In this document: positions 36,085 to 45,617 of the stretch, one piece after another
Layout of the letters: each line of letters opens with the position of its first letter
Numbering within the stretch: position 1 is the first letter of the stretch
Origin: Phaeobacter piscinae
GTDB taxonomy: Bacteria; Pseudomonadota; Alphaproteobacteria; Rhodobacterales; Rhodobacteraceae
Length of the DNA: 64,000 nucleotides
Direction: 5' to 3'
NCBI RefSeq assembly: GCF_002407245.1
Contig: NZ_CP010681.1
Span: forward strand, 992,001 to 1,056,000
Position numbers and translations under genes: made by a program
The notes under the pieces: model-generated
Told to the model about the DNA's origin: nothing
Databases searched by the model: none
The model's input: the letters and a program-made list of their open reading frames with translations, nothing else

Positions 36085-38022
36085 ATGTTTGATAAAATCC
36101 TGATTGCAAATCGCGGCGAAATCGCCTGCCGCGTGATGGAAACCGCCCGTGCTATGGGGGTGCGGACCGTGGCCGTTTATTCCGACGCCGATGCGGCAGC
36201 AAAACATGTGCAGATGGCGGATGAGGCCGTGCATATCGGCGGTCCGGCCCCGGCGGACAGCTATCTCAAGGGGGATGTGATCATCCGTGTCGCGCAAGAA
36301 AATGGCGCGCAGGCGATCCACCCCGGCTATGGCTTCTTGTCGGAAAACCCAGGGTTTGTGGACGCGGTCGAGGCCGCAGGCCTCACATTTATCGGGCCGT
36401 CTGCGGATGCGATCCGCAAAATGGGTCTCAAGGATGCCGCCAAGGCGCTGATGGAAGAGGCCGGCGTGCCGGTGGTGCCGGGCTATCACGGTGCCAATCA
36501 GGATGCGGAGTTCCTGGCAGGTGAAGCGGAGAAGATCGGCTATCCGGTGCTGATCAAGGCGGTTGCCGGCGGCGGCGGCAAGGGGATGCGACTGGTTGAA
36601 CAGCCATCCGAATTTGCCGATGCCCTGAAAAGCGCGCAGGGCGAGGCGACCACGGCCTTCGGCAACCCGGATGTGCTGATTGAAAAATACATCCAGCAAC
36701 CCCGCCATATCGAGGTGCAGGTCTTTGGCGACGGGACCCGCGCGGTGCATCTGTTCGAACGCGACTGTTCTCTGCAGCGTCGCCATCAGAAGGTGATCGA
36801 AGAGGCGCCCGCACCCGGCATGACCGCCGAGATGCGCGCCGCCATGGGGCAGGCGGGGGTGCGTGCGGCTGAGGCCATCGGCTATAAGGGCGCAGGCACG
36901 GTGGAGTTCATCGTCGACGGCTCTGATGGGCTGCGCACCGACGGGTTCTGGTTCATGGAAATGAACACCCGCCTGCAGGTCGAACACCCCGTCACCGAAC
37001 TCATCACCGGTGTCGATCTGGTGGAATGGCAGCTGCGCGTTGCCTCCGGCGAGAGCCTGCCTTCCCAGCAGGACGACCTCACGATCACTGGCCACGCGTT
37101 TGAGGCGCGCCTCTATGCCGAGGACGTGCCGAAAGGCTTCCTGCCAGCAACCGGCACGCTGACGCATCTGTCCTTCCCGGCAGAGTGTCGCGCCGACAGC
37201 GGTGTGCGGGCAGGCGATACCATCAGCCCGTGGTATGACCCGATGATCTCCAAGGTGATCGTGCATGGCGCCACCCGTGAGGTGGCTCTCTCGAAGTTGC
37301 GCCGGGCGCTGGAACGGACAGAGGTTGCAGGGACAGTCACCAACCTTGCCTTTCTGGGCGCACTTGCTGCTCATGAGGGGTTTGGCCGAGGCGAGGTCGA
37401 CACCGGCCTGATCGCCCGCGATCTTGAGGCGTTGACGGCGGTTGGTGAGGTTCCTGTGGCGCATTGGATTGCTGCCGCCCAACGGGCGCTGAGGGTGCAT
37501 CAGCCAGGTGAGGATAGCGGGTTTACCCTCTGGGCGCCGCTCCATCGGGCGGTACAACTCACCCATGGTGAGGCGTGTCTCGATATCTCGGTTGAGGTTC
37601 TCGGGCCGCAGGCGCAGCGCTGGCAGTTGGACGACAGCAGTCATGAGGTGACCTTTGATGGCGCGGTCTGGCGGCACAGCGGAGACCCCCTGCCAAATGT
37701 GGCTGAAGCGGATGGCCGACTGACAGTGTTTGGCCGGATCAGCAGCATCTTTGATTGCATCGATCCGCTGGATCGGGCCGGGACTGCCGGTGGTGACACC
37801 AATGTTATCGAGGCGCCGATGCCCGGTTTGGTCAAGGCCGTGTTTGCGGAGGCGGGTGCCGAGGTCAAAGAAGGTGACAGACTGGCTATCCTTGAGGCGA
37901 TGAAAATGGAACACTCTCTCTTGGCGGCGCGCGATGGCGTGGTGGCCGAGGTTTTGGCCTCTGCCGGTGATCAGGTCGAGGCCGGTGCCGCGCTGGTCCG
38001 TCTGGAAGAGGCGGACAGCTGA
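36085..38022 (+). CDS. liuD: Methylcrotonyl-CoA carboxylase, biotin carboxylase/biotin carrier (alpha) subunit
   Basis: 645 residues. Biotin carboxylase part (1-450): ILIANRGEIACRVMETAR, the ATP-grasp glycine loop AGGGGKGMRLVE (about 155-166), and EMNTRLQVEHPVTE. A linker domain follows. The C-terminal biotinyl domain has EAMKMEH with the biotinylated lysine near residue 606. It carboxylates its own biotin with ATP and bicarbonate. BirA, which would attach the biotin, is encoded at 56950 in this window. The stop at 38020-38022 is overlapped by a possible short cysteine-rich frame. HMG-CoA lyase follows 104 bases later. Confidence 0.96.
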   Translation: MFDKILIANRGEIACRVMETARAMGVRTVAVYSDADAAAKHVQMADEAVHIGGPAPADSYLKGDVIIRVAQENGAQAIHPGYGFLSENPGFVDAVEAAGLTFIGPSADAIRKMGLKDAAKALMEEAGVPVVPGYHGANQDAEFLAGEAEKIGYPVLIKAVAGGGGKGMRLVEQPSEFADALKSAQGEATTAFGNPDVLIEKYIQQPRHIEVQVFGDGTRAVHLFERDCSLQRRHQKVIEEAPAPGMTAEMRAAMGQAGVRAAEAIGYKGAGTVEFIVDGSDGLRTDGFWFMEMNTRLQVEHPVTELITGVDLVEWQLRVASGESLPSQQDDLTITGHAFEARLYAEDVPKGFLPATGTLTHLSFPAECRADSGVRAGDTISPWYDPMISKVIVHGATREVALSKLRRALERTEVAGTVTNLAFLGALAAHEGFGRGEVDTGLIARDLEALTAVGEVPVAHWIAAAQRALRVHQPGEDSGFTLWAPLHRAVQLTHGEACLDISVEVLGPQAQRWQLDDSSHEVTFDGAVWRHSGDPLPNVAEADGRLTVFGRISSIFDCIDPLDRAGTAGGDTNVIEAPMPGLVKAVFAEAGAEVKEGDRLAILEAMKMEHSLLAARDGVVAEVLASAGDQVEAGAALVRLEEADS

Positions 38023-38102
38023 ACAGCGATCAGATCGGGCGGTGCCACAGGTGCTGCCCCATCTGCTACCGCAGCAACATCTGTGGATTGAGCGATGTCT
38101 GA
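38019..38102 (+). CDS. Possible 27-residue cysteine-rich peptide (doubtful)
   Basis: In the gap between liuD and the lyase gene, an open frame overlapping the liuD stop (CTGA, 38019-38022) would give a 27-residue product with RCHRCCPICYRSNICGL, five cysteines spaced C-x2-CC-x2-C-x5-C. GGAAGAGG lies eight bases before the CTG, a good ribosome site. Against it: CTG is a rare start and no ATG, GTG or TTG is in frame after the stop at 37968. The cysteine pattern is unlikely by chance in a spacer, but without comparison this is only a candidate. Confidence 0.2.
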   Translation: MNSDQIGRCHRCCPICYRSNICGLSDV

Positions 38103-38126
38103 GATTGCCTTGGGGAGAAGTGTATC

Positions 38127-38987
38127 ATGAGCGAAAGCGTTGAAATTTTCGAAGTAGGTCCGCGCGACGGGCTACAGAATGAAAAGCGCGACATTCCCGT
38201 CGCTGAAAAGATTGCCCTCATTGACCGGCTGACCGATGCCGGGTTCCGTCGGATCGAGGTGGCGAGCTTTGTCTCCCCGAAATGGGTGCCGCAGATGGCG
38301 GGGTCGGGAGAGGTGCTCGCGGGGATCCGTCGCAGGTCCGATGTGCGCTATGCCGCGCTGACGCCCAACATGCGGGGCTACGAGGATGCCCTGACCGCAA
38401 AGGCGGATGAGATTGCGATTTTTGCCTCCGCTTCCGAAGGTTTCTCCAAGGCCAATATCAACGCGAGCGTGGCAGAATCGATTGAGCGTTTTACGCCAAT
38501 CATCGAGGCGGCGCGCCATATCGATATGCCGGTCCGGGGCTATATTTCCTGCGTGACTGAGTGTCCCTTTGACGGGCCGACCGACCCGGACGCCGTTGCG
38601 GCGCTGGCGGATCGCCTGTTCTCCATGGGCTGCTATGAGATCTCGCTGGGCGATACCATCGGTCAGGCGACACCGGATTCCATTGCGCGTATGTTGCTGG
38701 CGGTGCGGGAGCGTGTGCCGGTCACCCGTCTGGCGGGCCATTACCACGACACGGCCGGGCGGGCGATTGACAATATTGATGCGTCTTTGTCATTGGGTGT
38801 TCGGGTCTTTGATGCCGCTGTTGGCGGGCTGGGGGGCTGTCCCTATGCACCGGGCGCTGCGGGCAATGTGGCGACCGAGGCGGTGCATGAGCACCTGACG
38901 CGTCTGGGCTATGAAACTGGCCTTGATGGGGATGTGCTGACCGATGCCGCAGCTATGGCGCGGGCGATGCGCAGCGACGGCAGCTGA
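38127..38987 (+). CDS. liuE: Hydroxymethylglutaryl-CoA lyase
   Basis: 286 residues, a TIM-barrel lyase splitting HMG-CoA to acetyl-CoA and acetoacetate, the last step of leucine degradation. It has VGPRDGLQNEK (metal-binding Asp, catalytic Arg), SLGDTIGQATP and the family signature VGGLGGCPYAPGAAGN with the essential cysteine. The metal-binding histidine pair is in GHYHDTAGRAI. ATG 38127 has GGGGAGAAG upstream. The hydratase gene follows after 82 bases that include a hairpin. Confidence 0.95.
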   Translation: MSESVEIFEVGPRDGLQNEKRDIPVAEKIALIDRLTDAGFRRIEVASFVSPKWVPQMAGSGEVLAGIRRRSDVRYAALTPNMRGYEDALTAKADEIAIFASASEGFSKANINASVAESIERFTPIIEAARHIDMPVRGYISCVTECPFDGPTDPDAVAALADRLFSMGCYEISLGDTIGQATPDSIARMLLAVRERVPVTRLAGHYHDTAGRAIDNIDASLSLGVRVFDAAVGGLGGCPYAPGAAGNVATEAVHEHLTRLGYETGLDGDVLTDAAAMARAMRSDGS

Positions 38988-39020
38988 GCCGCGGCGGGCA
39001 TCTTCATCATCACACCATAG

Positions 39021-39043
39021 GCAGCCCGTGGCCTTCGGGCTGC
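39021..39043 (+). other. Intercistronic hairpin between lyase and hydratase genes
   Basis: GCAGCCCG (39021-39028) pairs perfectly with CGGGCTGC (39036-39043). No T-run follows, so it is probably a stabilising or processing structure in the polycistronic message, not a full stop. Confidence 0.55.
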
Positions 39044-39069
39044 AACTTCGACAGGCAGAAAGACCCGAT

Positions 39070-39852
39070 ATGTATCAGACCATCACGCTCACGACGGATG
39101 AGCGCGGCGTTGCCACGCTGACGCTGAACCGACCGCAAAAACACAATGCGATGTCCGGTGAGATGTTGCAGGAGCTGAAAGCCGCCGCAGCCGCGCTGGC
39201 CAAGGATCGCACCGTTCGTGTTGTCGTCCTCACGGGGGCGGGCAAGAGTTTCTGTGCCGGTGGGGATCTGGGCTGGATGCAGGCCCAGATGGAGGCAGAT
39301 GCCGAAACCCGCGGGCGCGAGGCGCGGGTGCTGGCGGAGATGCTGATGGCCATCAACACCCTGCCGCAGCCGGTGATTGGCGCGATCCAGGGCAATGCCT
39401 TTGGCGGCGGCGTCGGTATGGCCTCGGTCTGTGATGTCGCGATCGGCGCGGATCATATCAAGATGGCCCTTACTGAGACCCGGCTTGGCCTGATCCCGGC
39501 CACCATCGGCCCCTATGTGGTGGCCCGCATGGGCGAAGCGCGGGCGCGGCGTGTCTTTATGTCGGCGCGGCTGTTTGACGCTGCGGAAGCGGTGGAGCTG
39601 GGGATTCTCGCTCGGGCGGTTCCCGCAGCAGATTTGGACGCCGCGATCGAGGCGGAAGTGATCCCATATCTCAGCTGTGCGCCCGAAGCGGTGGGTGCGG
39701 CTAAAGCGTTGGTCCGTGATTTGGGGCCGAAAATCGACGATGCGGTGATTGACCACACCATCGCCGCATTGGTGGACCGCTGGGAAGGCAGCGAGGCACC
39801 TGAGGGGATCGCCGCGTTTTTTGCCAAGGAAAAGCCCAGCTGGCAGCAGTAA
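39070..39852 (+). CDS. liuC: Enoyl-CoA hydratase/isomerase family protein, probably methylglutaconyl-CoA hydratase
   Basis: 260 residues of the crotonase fold. The oxyanion-hole segments are GAGKSFCAGGDLGWM (about 58-72) and IQGNAFGGGVGMASVCDVAIG (split here: IQGNAFGGGVG then MASVCDVAIG, about 106-126), followed by ALTETRLGLIPATIGPYV with the catalytic glutamate position. Hydration of 3-methylglutaconyl-CoA to HMG-CoA is the one step of leucine breakdown otherwise missing from this cluster, hence the assignment. The start ATG 39070 gives the normal family length; the open frame upstream overlaps liuE and is not used. Confidence 0.88.
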   Translation: MYQTITLTTDERGVATLTLNRPQKHNAMSGEMLQELKAAAAALAKDRTVRVVVLTGAGKSFCAGGDLGWMQAQMEADAETRGREARVLAEMLMAINTLPQPVIGAIQGNAFGGGVGMASVCDVAIGADHIKMALTETRLGLIPATIGPYVVARMGEARARRVFMSARLFDAAEAVELGILARAVPAADLDAAIEAEVIPYLSCAPEAVGAAKALVRDLGPKIDDAVIDHTIAALVDRWEGSEAPEGIAAFFAKEKPSWQQ

Positions 39853-39882
39853 TTCCGTCAAAAATGTCGGATTTCATTCACC

Positions 39883-39910
39883 AAGGCGTGCCTTTTGCGA
39901 GGCGCGCCTT
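39883..39910 (+). terminator. Hairpin ending the leucine-degradation cluster (weak terminator)
   Basis: AAGGCGTGCCT (39883-39893) pairs with AGGCGCGCCTT (39900-39910), 11 bp with one G-T pair. It lies 30 bases after the hydratase stop. A proper U-tract is missing, so termination may be incomplete or factor-assisted. Confidence 0.5.
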
Positions 39911-39996
39911 ATCCTATGAAAACAATAGGGTTTACCTGCCGTGATGTTGATCTGCCGCGTCGGTTACAGAAGGTTTATCCATTAACGATGCGTTGG

Positions 39997-40025
39997 TTGA
40001 CGGTGAGGGGGCAGGGGAGTAGACA
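39997..40025 (+). promoter_or_regulatory. Candidate promoter of the nuo operon
   Basis: TTGACG (39997-40002) and TAGACA (40020-40025) are separated by 17 bases, a good sigma-70 type pair, 65 bases before the nuoA start. The 39911-40090 gap holds no gene that I can support. Confidence 0.6.
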
Positions 40026-40090
40026 CAGCCCCAAGTCAACACGCCAATTGACGGCGCGCAGAAATCCGCGCGCACGGAAAGGAGCCACTC

Positions 40091-40456
40091 GTGGAAGAGA
40101 TGTTGCGGGAATACCTCCCGATTCTGGTGTTTCTGGCCGTAGCGGTCGGGCTTGGAATTGTTCTTATTTTGGCGGCAGTTGTGCTGGCCGTCCGCAATCC
40201 GGACCCCGAAAAGGTCAGCGCTTACGAATGCGGGTTCAACGCATTCGACGACGCACGGATGAAGTTTGATGTCCGGTTTTACCTGGTGTCGATTCTGTTC
40301 ATTATTTTTGATCTGGAAATTGCATTCCTGTTCCCCTGGGCCGTCGGCTTCAAGGATATGAGCGATGCGGGCTTCTGGTCGATGATGGTGTTCCTCGCTG
40401 TGCTGACCATTGGTTTTGCCTATGAGTGGAAGAAAGGGGCCCTGGAATGGGAGTGA
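40091..40456 (+). CDS. nuoA: NADH-quinone oxidoreductase subunit A
   Basis: 121 residues with three transmembrane helices (about 9-31, 65-85, 95-115) and the cytosolic loop [21 protein letters not shown], here seen as [12 protein letters not shown] and FDVRFYL, which carries the family cysteine near the quinone channel of complex I. The start is GTG 40091, since AAAGGAG sits six bases before it, while the in-frame ATG nine bases on would be too far. It opens the 16.8-kb nuo operon and overlaps nuoB by ten bases. Confidence 0.96.
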   Translation: MEEMLREYLPILVFLAVAVGLGIVLILAAVVLAVRNPDPEKVSAYECGFNAFDDARMKFDVRFYLVSILFIIFDLEIAFLFPWAVGFKDMSDAGFWSMMVFLAVLTIGFAYEWKKGALEWE

Positions 40457-40980
40457 TGACCGGAGCCAACACGGCTGGCGTCGACAAGGAAGTTGTCACC
40501 CAGGCCCTGAATGCGGAGCTGCAGGACAAAGGGTTTCTGCTGACGTCCGCCGAAGACATCATCAACTGGGCGCGCACCGGTTCGCTGCACTGGATGACCT
40601 TTGGTCTGGCGTGCTGCGCGGTTGAGATGATGCACACCTCGATGCCGCGCTATGATGCGGAACGTTTCGGTATTGCGCCACGCGCCTCCCCGCGTCAGTC
40701 GGATGTGATGATCGTGGCAGGCACGCTGACCAACAAGATGGCCCCCGCTCTGCGCAAGGTCTATGACCAGATGCCCGAGCCGCGCTATGTGATCTCTATG
40801 GGGTCCTGCGCCAACGGTGGTGGGTACTACCACTACAGCTATTCTGTGGTGCGTGGCTGTGACCGGGTTGTGCCCGTGGATGTCTATGTGCCTGGCTGCC
40901 CGCCCACGGCAGAGGCGCTGCTCTATGGTCTGATGCAATTGCAGCGCAAAATCCGCCGCACCGGCACCCTTGTGCGCTAA
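40447..40980 (+). CDS. nuoB: NADH-quinone oxidoreductase subunit B
   Basis: 177 residues. It holds the N2 iron-sulfur cluster through the tandem cysteines of [10 protein letters not shown], plus GSCANGGG and [13 protein letters not shown]. It sits at the quinone-binding junction of complex I. ATG 40447 is preferred because AAAGGGG lies six bases upstream; the alternative ATG 40456 (TGATG with the nuoA stop) has its GGGAG only two bases away. The conserved end is RTGTLVR. Confidence 0.97.
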   Translation: MGVMTGANTAGVDKEVVTQALNAELQDKGFLLTSAEDIINWARTGSLHWMTFGLACCAVEMMHTSMPRYDAERFGIAPRASPRQSDVMIVAGTLTNKMAPALRKVYDQMPEPRYVISMGSCANGGGYYHYSYSVVRGCDRVVPVDVYVPGCPPTAEALLYGLMQLQRKIRRTGTLVR

Positions 40981-41004
40981 GTGGCTTTGGTTGGAGAGAC
41001 AAAA

Positions 41005-41610
41005 ATGACTGAAGCCCTGAACGAACTCGGCACCCAGATCGCGGCCAAGCGCCCGGATTGCGTTATCGGCTGGGATGTCAGCTTTGATGAGCTGAACGTG
41101 GATGTGGCGCCGTCGAATCTGGCGGGATTTGTTGAATTTTTGAAAGCGGACGCGACCTGCAAGTTCTCGTCGCTGGTCGATATCACCGCTGTAGACTACC
41201 CGGACCGCCCCAAGCGGTTTGACGTCGTCTACCATTTCCTGTCGATGTATCAAAACCAGCGGATCCGCCTGCGCGTGTCGATCCGCGAGGATGAGATGCT
41301 GCCGTCGATCGTTGGCATTCACCCCTCGGCCAATTGGTTTGAGCGGGAGGTGTTCGACATGTTCGGCATCCTGTTCACCGGTCACCCGGATCTGCGCCGC
41401 ATCCTGACCGACTATGGCTTCCGTGGCTATCCGCTGCGCAAGGATTTCCCGACCACTGGCTACACCGAAGTGCGCTATGACGAGGCGCAGAAACGCGTGG
41501 TCTACGAACCGGTGAGCCTGGTGCAGGAATATCGCCAGTTTGACTTCATGAGCCCATGGGAGGGTGCCGAATACATCCTGCCCGGCGACGAGAAAGAGGG
41601 GGCGAAATGA
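41005..41610 (+). CDS. nuoC: NADH-quinone oxidoreductase subunit C
   Basis: 201 residues, the 30-kDa hydrophilic subunit. The family signature [15 protein letters not shown] is present as [20 protein letters not shown], with [16 protein letters not shown] later. It is a separate protein, not fused to NuoD as in E. coli. ATG 41005 has GGAGAGA upstream. It overlaps nuoD by four bases (ATGA). Confidence 0.96.
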   Translation: MTEALNELGTQIAAKRPDCVIGWDVSFDELNVDVAPSNLAGFVEFLKADATCKFSSLVDITAVDYPDRPKRFDVVYHFLSMYQNQRIRLRVSIREDEMLPSIVGIHPSANWFEREVFDMFGILFTGHPDLRRILTDYGFRGYPLRKDFPTTGYTEVRYDEAQKRVVYEPVSLVQEYRQFDFMSPWEGAEYILPGDEKEGAK

Positions 41611-42821
41611 TGGACGGCTCCAAAATGGATGACGCCCTGACCGGCGAACAGAAGATCCGTAACTTCAACATCAACTTCGGCCCGCAACACCCCGCTGCAC
41701 ATGGTGTTCTGCGCTTGGTTCTGGAGCTGGACGGCGAGATCGTTGAGCGCTGTGATCCGCATATCGGCCTGCTGCATCGTGGCACCGAGAAGCTGATGGA
41801 AAGCCGGACCTACCTGCAGAACCTGCCGTATTTCGACCGCCTCGATTATGTGGCGCCGATGAACCAGGAACATGCCTGGTGTCTGGCCATCGAAAAACTG
41901 ACTGGCGTGGAAGTGCCGCGTCGCGCATCGTTGATCCGTGTGCTTTATTCTGAGATTGGCCGTATCCTCAACCACCTGCTGAACGTAACGACGCAGGCGA
42001 TGGACGTTGGCGCGCTGACCCCGCCGCTCTGGGGCTTTGAAGAGCGCGAAAAGCTGATGGTCTTCTACGAACGGGCCTGTGGCGCGCGCTTGCACGCGGC
42101 CTATTTCCGCCCCGGTGGTGTTCATCAGGATCTGCCAGATGCGCTGATCGACGATATTGAGGCGTGGACGCATACCTTCCCGGCGGTGATGGACGATATC
42201 GACGGGTTGTTGACCGAAAACCGGATTTTCAAGCAGCGTAACGCGGATATCGGTGTCGTGACTGAGGAAGATATCCTCAACTACGGCTTCTCTGGCGTCA
42301 TGGTGCGTGGTTCTGGTCTGGCATGGGATCTGCGTCGTTCGCAGCCCTATGAATGCTATGATGAATTCGATTTCCAGATCCCGGTCGGCAAGAACGGTGA
42401 TTGCTATGATCGCTATCTTGTCCGTATGGAAGAGATGCGCCAGTCGCTGTCGATCATCCGTCAGTGTATCGGCAAGCTGCGCGAGACACCCGGTGACATT
42501 CTGGCCCGCGGCAAACTGACCCCGCCGAAACGCGGCGACATGAAAACCTCCATGGAGAGCCTGATCCACCACTTCAAGCTCTACACCGAGGGCTTCCACG
42601 TCCCGGCTGGTGAGGTCTATGCCGCTGTTGAGGCGCCCAAGGGGGAATTCGGGGTCTATCTGGTTGCAGATGGCACCAACAAACCCTACCGCGCCAAGCT
42701 GCGCGCGCCCGGCTTCCTGCATCTGCAGGCTATGGATTATGTGGCCAAGGGCCACCAACTCGCCGACGTCGCTGCCATCATCGGCACCATGGACGTCGTA
42801 TTTGGAGAGATTGACCGCTAA
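41607..42821 (+). CDS. nuoD: NADH-quinone oxidoreductase subunit D
   Basis: 404 residues, the 49-kDa subunit that forms the quinone site with Nuo[16 protein letters not shown] holds the quinone-head histidine, and [29 protein letters not shown] and [19 protein letters not shown] are typical. The start ATG 41607 overlaps the nuoC stop (ATGA), with AGAGGGGG upstream; a second ATG follows directly. The stop overlaps nuoE as TAATG. Confidence 0.97.
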   Translation: MMDGSKMDDALTGEQKIRNFNINFGPQHPAAHGVLRLVLELDGEIVERCDPHIGLLHRGTEKLMESRTYLQNLPYFDRLDYVAPMNQEHAWCLAIEKLTGVEVPRRASLIRVLYSEIGRILNHLLNVTTQAMDVGALTPPLWGFEEREKLMVFYERACGARLHAAYFRPGGVHQDLPDALIDDIEAWTHTFPAVMDDIDGLLTENRIFKQRNADIGVVTEEDILNYGFSGVMVRGSGLAWDLRRSQPYECYDEFDFQIPVGKNGDCYDRYLVRMEEMRQSLSIIRQCIGKLRETPGDILARGKLTPPKRGDMKTSMESLIHHFKLYTEGFHVPAGEVYAAVEAPKGEFGVYLVADGTNKPYRAKLRAPGFLHLQAMDYVAKGHQLADVAAIIGTMDVVFGEIDR

Positions 42822-44014
42822 TGCTTCGTCGTCTGCATTCCGAACAACCCGATAGCTTTGCCTTCACGTCTGAAAACCAGACATGGGCCGAGGCGCAGAT
42901 CACCAAATTTCCCGATGGCCGTCAGGCCAGCGCGATCATTCCGCTGCTGTGGCGTGCCCAGGAGCAAGAAGGCTGGCTGAGCAAGCCAGCAATCGAATAT
43001 GTCGCGGACATGCTGGGCATGGCCTATATCCGCGCCCTTGAAGTGGCGTCTTTCTACTTCATGTTTCAGCTGCAACCGACTGGTTCGATTGCACATGTTC
43101 AGATTTGTGGCACCACCTCCTGCATGATTTGCGGAGCGGAGGATCTGATTGCGGTCTGTCAGGAGAAGATTGCCAATAAACCCTTCACCCTGTCCGCAGA
43201 TGGCAAGTTCACTTGGGAAGAGGTTGAGTGCCTTGGCGCTTGCACCAACGCGCCCATGGCTCAGATCGGCAAGGATTACTACGAAGACCTGACCGCCGAA
43301 GGCTTTGCGAAACTGCTCGATGATCTGGCCGCTGGTCAGGTGCCGCTGCCGGGTCCGCAGAACGGACGCTATGCGGCAGAGCCGAAGTCTGGCCTCACCT
43401 CTCTCACCGAATATGAGAGCGGGAAGACGCAGTATAATGCCTCCGTCCAGCTGGCGGCTGATATTGGCGATACAGTTAAGCGTATCGACGGGACCGAGGT
43501 TCCGATCCTGACGCCTTGGATTGGTAAGGATGGTAAGGTTGCCGGACGCGACAGCGCCGATACCCCGCCGCCTGCGCCGAAAACACCGCTTCCCGCAGTG
43601 AAGCAGGCAGAGGTTGCTAAGGCGAAACCCGCCGCGCCAAAGAAGGCCGCACCGAAAACAGCGGGTGTTGGTGAACCGGCCTCTCCTGAGGGGGCCGCAA
43701 CTGAGGCGGCTGCGGGTGTCGAGGAAAAGCCAGAGACGCTGACTGCAGCCCGCGATGGCGGTGCAGATGATCTGAAGATGTTGAAAGGTGTCGGTCCCAA
43801 GCTGGAGCAGACCCTGAATGATCTTGGCTTCTTCCATTTCGACCAGATCGCAGCCTGGACCGACGAGCAGGTCGCCTGGGTCGACAGCCGGTTGAAGTTC
43901 AAGGGACGCATTGTCCGCGATGGCTGGATCGAACAGTCCCGGCAGCTTGCGGAAGGTGAGGAAACAGACTTCGCCAAAAAGGCCAAGGCCGACGATCGTT
44001 ACAAAGACGACTGA
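42821..44014 (+). CDS. nuoE: NADH-quinone oxidoreductase subunit E with C-terminal helix-hairpin-helix extension
   Basis: 397 residues, more than twice the classical length. Residues about 1-200 are the thioredoxin-like 24-kDa subunit with the N1a 2Fe-2S ligands in [10 protein letters not shown] and [11 protein letters not shown] linker rich in Ala, Pro and Lys follows (about 240-310). The last 84 residues form a helix-hairpin-helix module, [21 protein letters not shown] and [20 protein letters not shown] (each short of a full family match). Similar modules occur at the end of alphaproteobacterial ribosomal protein L21. The extension is a rhodobacterial trait of unknown role. The start overlaps the nuoD stop by one base. 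Confidence 0.94.
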   Translation: MLRRLHSEQPDSFAFTSENQTWAEAQITKFPDGRQASAIIPLLWRAQEQEGWLSKPAIEYVADMLGMAYIRALEVASFYFMFQLQPTGSIAHVQICGTTSCMICGAEDLIAVCQEKIANKPFTLSADGKFTWEEVECLGACTNAPMAQIGKDYYEDLTAEGFAKLLDDLAAGQVPLPGPQNGRYAAEPKSGLTSLTEYESGKTQYNASVQLAADIGDTVKRIDGTEVPILTPWIGKDGKVAGRDSADTPPPAPKTPLPAVKQAEVAKAKPAAPKKAAPKTAGVGEPASPEGAATEAAAGVEEKPETLTAARDGGADDLKMLKGVGPKLEQTLNDLGFFHFDQIAAWTDEQVAWVDSRLKFKGRIVRDGWIEQSRQLAEGEETDFAKKAKADDRYKDD

Positions 44015-44066
44015 AACAAGATAACCGCCGCTGCCCATCGGGGCAGGGGCCAAAATTCAGGACCAT

Positions 44067-44294
44067 ATGAGCGCAGAACACGACAAAGCACTGGCAGCAA
44101 AGGGGCGGCACATCGCGTTGGTGATTGCTGCAACCATGCTTGGTTGGCTGGCGATGTCACTGTTCATCGGCCCCGCACTGGGGCTCGCCGGACGCTACGC
44201 TCTGCTGTTTGATTTCGCAGCCCTTGCAGGCTTCATCTATGCAGCGGTCAACATTTTTCAACTCTGGCGCATGCGCCAGGACAGCCAAAGGTAG
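44067..44294 (+). CDS. Small two-helix membrane protein in the nuo operon (DUF5337-like)
   Basis: 75 residues with two transmembrane helices (about 15-35 and 42-63), a charged N-terminus and a basic end (LWRMRQDSQR). It lies between nuoE and nuoF, 52 bases after the first and six before the second. Rhodobacterales carry a small membrane protein here, to my recollection DUF5337. Function is not known. Position in the operon hints at assembly or stability of complex I, which is inference. Confidence 0.8.
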   Translation: MSAEHDKALAAKGRHIALVIAATMLGWLAMSLFIGPALGLAGRYALLFDFAALAGFIYAAVNIFQLWRMRQDSQR

Positions 44295-44300
44295 GCAGAC

Positions 44301-45599
44301 ATGCTGAAGGACCAGGACCGGATCTTTACCAACCTTTACGGGATGCATGAGCGCACATTGGCGGGCGCAAAACAGCGGGGCCATTGGGATGGCACTGCGG
44401 GCATCATCGAAAAAGGGCGGGACTGGATCATCCAGAACATGAAGGATTCCGGCCTGCGCGGACGCGGTGGTGCGGGCTTCCCGACCGGCCTGAAATGGTC
44501 TTTCATGCCGAAGGAGAGCGACGGTCGCCCCTCCTATCTGGTCATCAACGCCGATGAATCCGAGCCGGGCACCTGTAAAGACCGCGAGATCATGCGTCAT
44601 GATCCGCATACGCTGATCGAGGGCGCGCTGATCGCCTCCTTCGCGATGAATGCGCATACCTGCTACATCTACCTGCGCGGCGAATACATCCGTGAGCGCG
44701 AGGCGCTGCAGGCCGCGATTGACGAATGTTATGATCAGGGCCTGCTGGGGCGCAATGCCGCCGGATCCGGCTGGGATTTCGACGTCTTTCTGCACCATGG
44801 CGCGGGCGCTTACATCTGTGGCGAAGAAACCGCTCTGATCGAAAGCCTCGAGGGCAAGAAGGGCATGCCGCGTATGAAGCCGCCCTTCCCGGCGGGTGCC
44901 GGTCTTTATGGCTGCCCGACCACGGTGAACAATGTGGAATCCATTGCCGTTGTGCCGACCATTCTGCGCCGTGGCCCGGATTGGTTTGCAGGCTTTGGCC
45001 GTCAGAACAACGCGGGCACCAAGCTCTTTGCGATCTCTGGCCACGTCAACAACCCCTGTGTTGTCGAGGAGGCCATGAGCATCTCCTTTGAGGAGCTGAT
45101 CGAGAAGCATTGCGGCGGCATTCGCGGCGGTTGGGACAACTTGCTGGCAGTGATCCCCGGGGGCTCTTCTGTTCCCTGCGTGCGCGGCGAGAAGATGAAA
45201 GACGCCATCATGGACTTTGACTATCTGCGCGGCGAACTGGGCTCCGGCCTTGGCACCGCAGCGGTCATCGTGATGGACAAACAGACCGACATCATCAAAG
45301 CGATCTGGCGTCTGTCCAAGTTCTACAAACACGAGAGCTGCGGTCAGTGTACGCCCTGCCGTGAAGGCACCGGCTGGATGATGCGCGTGATGGATCGTCT
45401 GGTGAAGGGCGAGGCCGAGCTGGAAGAGATTGACATGCTGTGGGACGTGACCAAGCAGGTCGAAGGTCACACCATCTGTGCGCTGGGTGATGCGGCAGCT
45501 TGGCCAATCCAGGGTCTGATCCGCAACTTCCGCGAGGAAATTGAGGACCGTATCAAAGCACAGAAGTCCGGGCGCATGGGCGCCATGGCGGCTGAATAA
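44301..45599 (+). CDS. nuoF: NADH-quinone oxidoreductase subunit F
   Basis: 432 residues, the 51-kDa subunit that binds NADH, FMN and cluster N3. [16 protein letters not shown] is the NADH glycine-rich motif, [15 protein letters not shown] is the FMN region, and [15 protein letters not shown] plus a later cysteine in [13 protein letters not shown] bind the 4Fe-4S cluster. ATG 44301 follows the small membrane protein after six bases. Confidence 0.97.
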   Translation: MLKDQDRIFTNLYGMHERTLAGAKQRGHWDGTAGIIEKGRDWIIQNMKDSGLRGRGGAGFPTGLKWSFMPKESDGRPSYLVINADESEPGTCKDREIMRHDPHTLIEGALIASFAMNAHTCYIYLRGEYIREREALQAAIDECYDQGLLGRNAAGSGWDFDVFLHHGAGAYICGEETALIESLEGKKGMPRMKPPFPAGAGLYGCPTTVNNVESIAVVPTILRRGPDWFAGFGRQNNAGTKLFAISGHVNNPCVVEEAMSISFEELIEKHCGGIRGGWDNLLAVIPGGSSVPCVRGEKMKDAIMDFDYLRGELGSGLGTAAVIVMDKQTDIIKAIWRLSKFYKHESCGQCTPCREGTGWMMRVMDRLVKGEAELEEIDMLWDVTKQVEGHTICALGDAAAWPIQGLIRNFREEIEDRIKAQKSGRMGAMAAE

Positions 45600-45617
45600 G
45601 GTCCAGGGGAGCAGTTG

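Noticed and set aside
35509..37914. 801-codon open frame on the minus strand across liuB and liuD
   Set aside because: It is antisense to two well-supported carboxylase genes; its translation is rich in His, Arg and Gln with no domain, as expected from the complement of GC-rich codons.
39021..39043. Terminator between HMG-CoA lyase and hydratase genes
   Set aside because: The stem is perfect but has no T-run, and the hydratase completes the same pathway, so read-through is expected.
40456..40458. Alternative nuoB start overlapping the nuoA stop (TGATG)
   Set aside because: Its GGGAG lies only two bases before the ATG, whereas ATG 40447 has AAAGGGG at the right distance.
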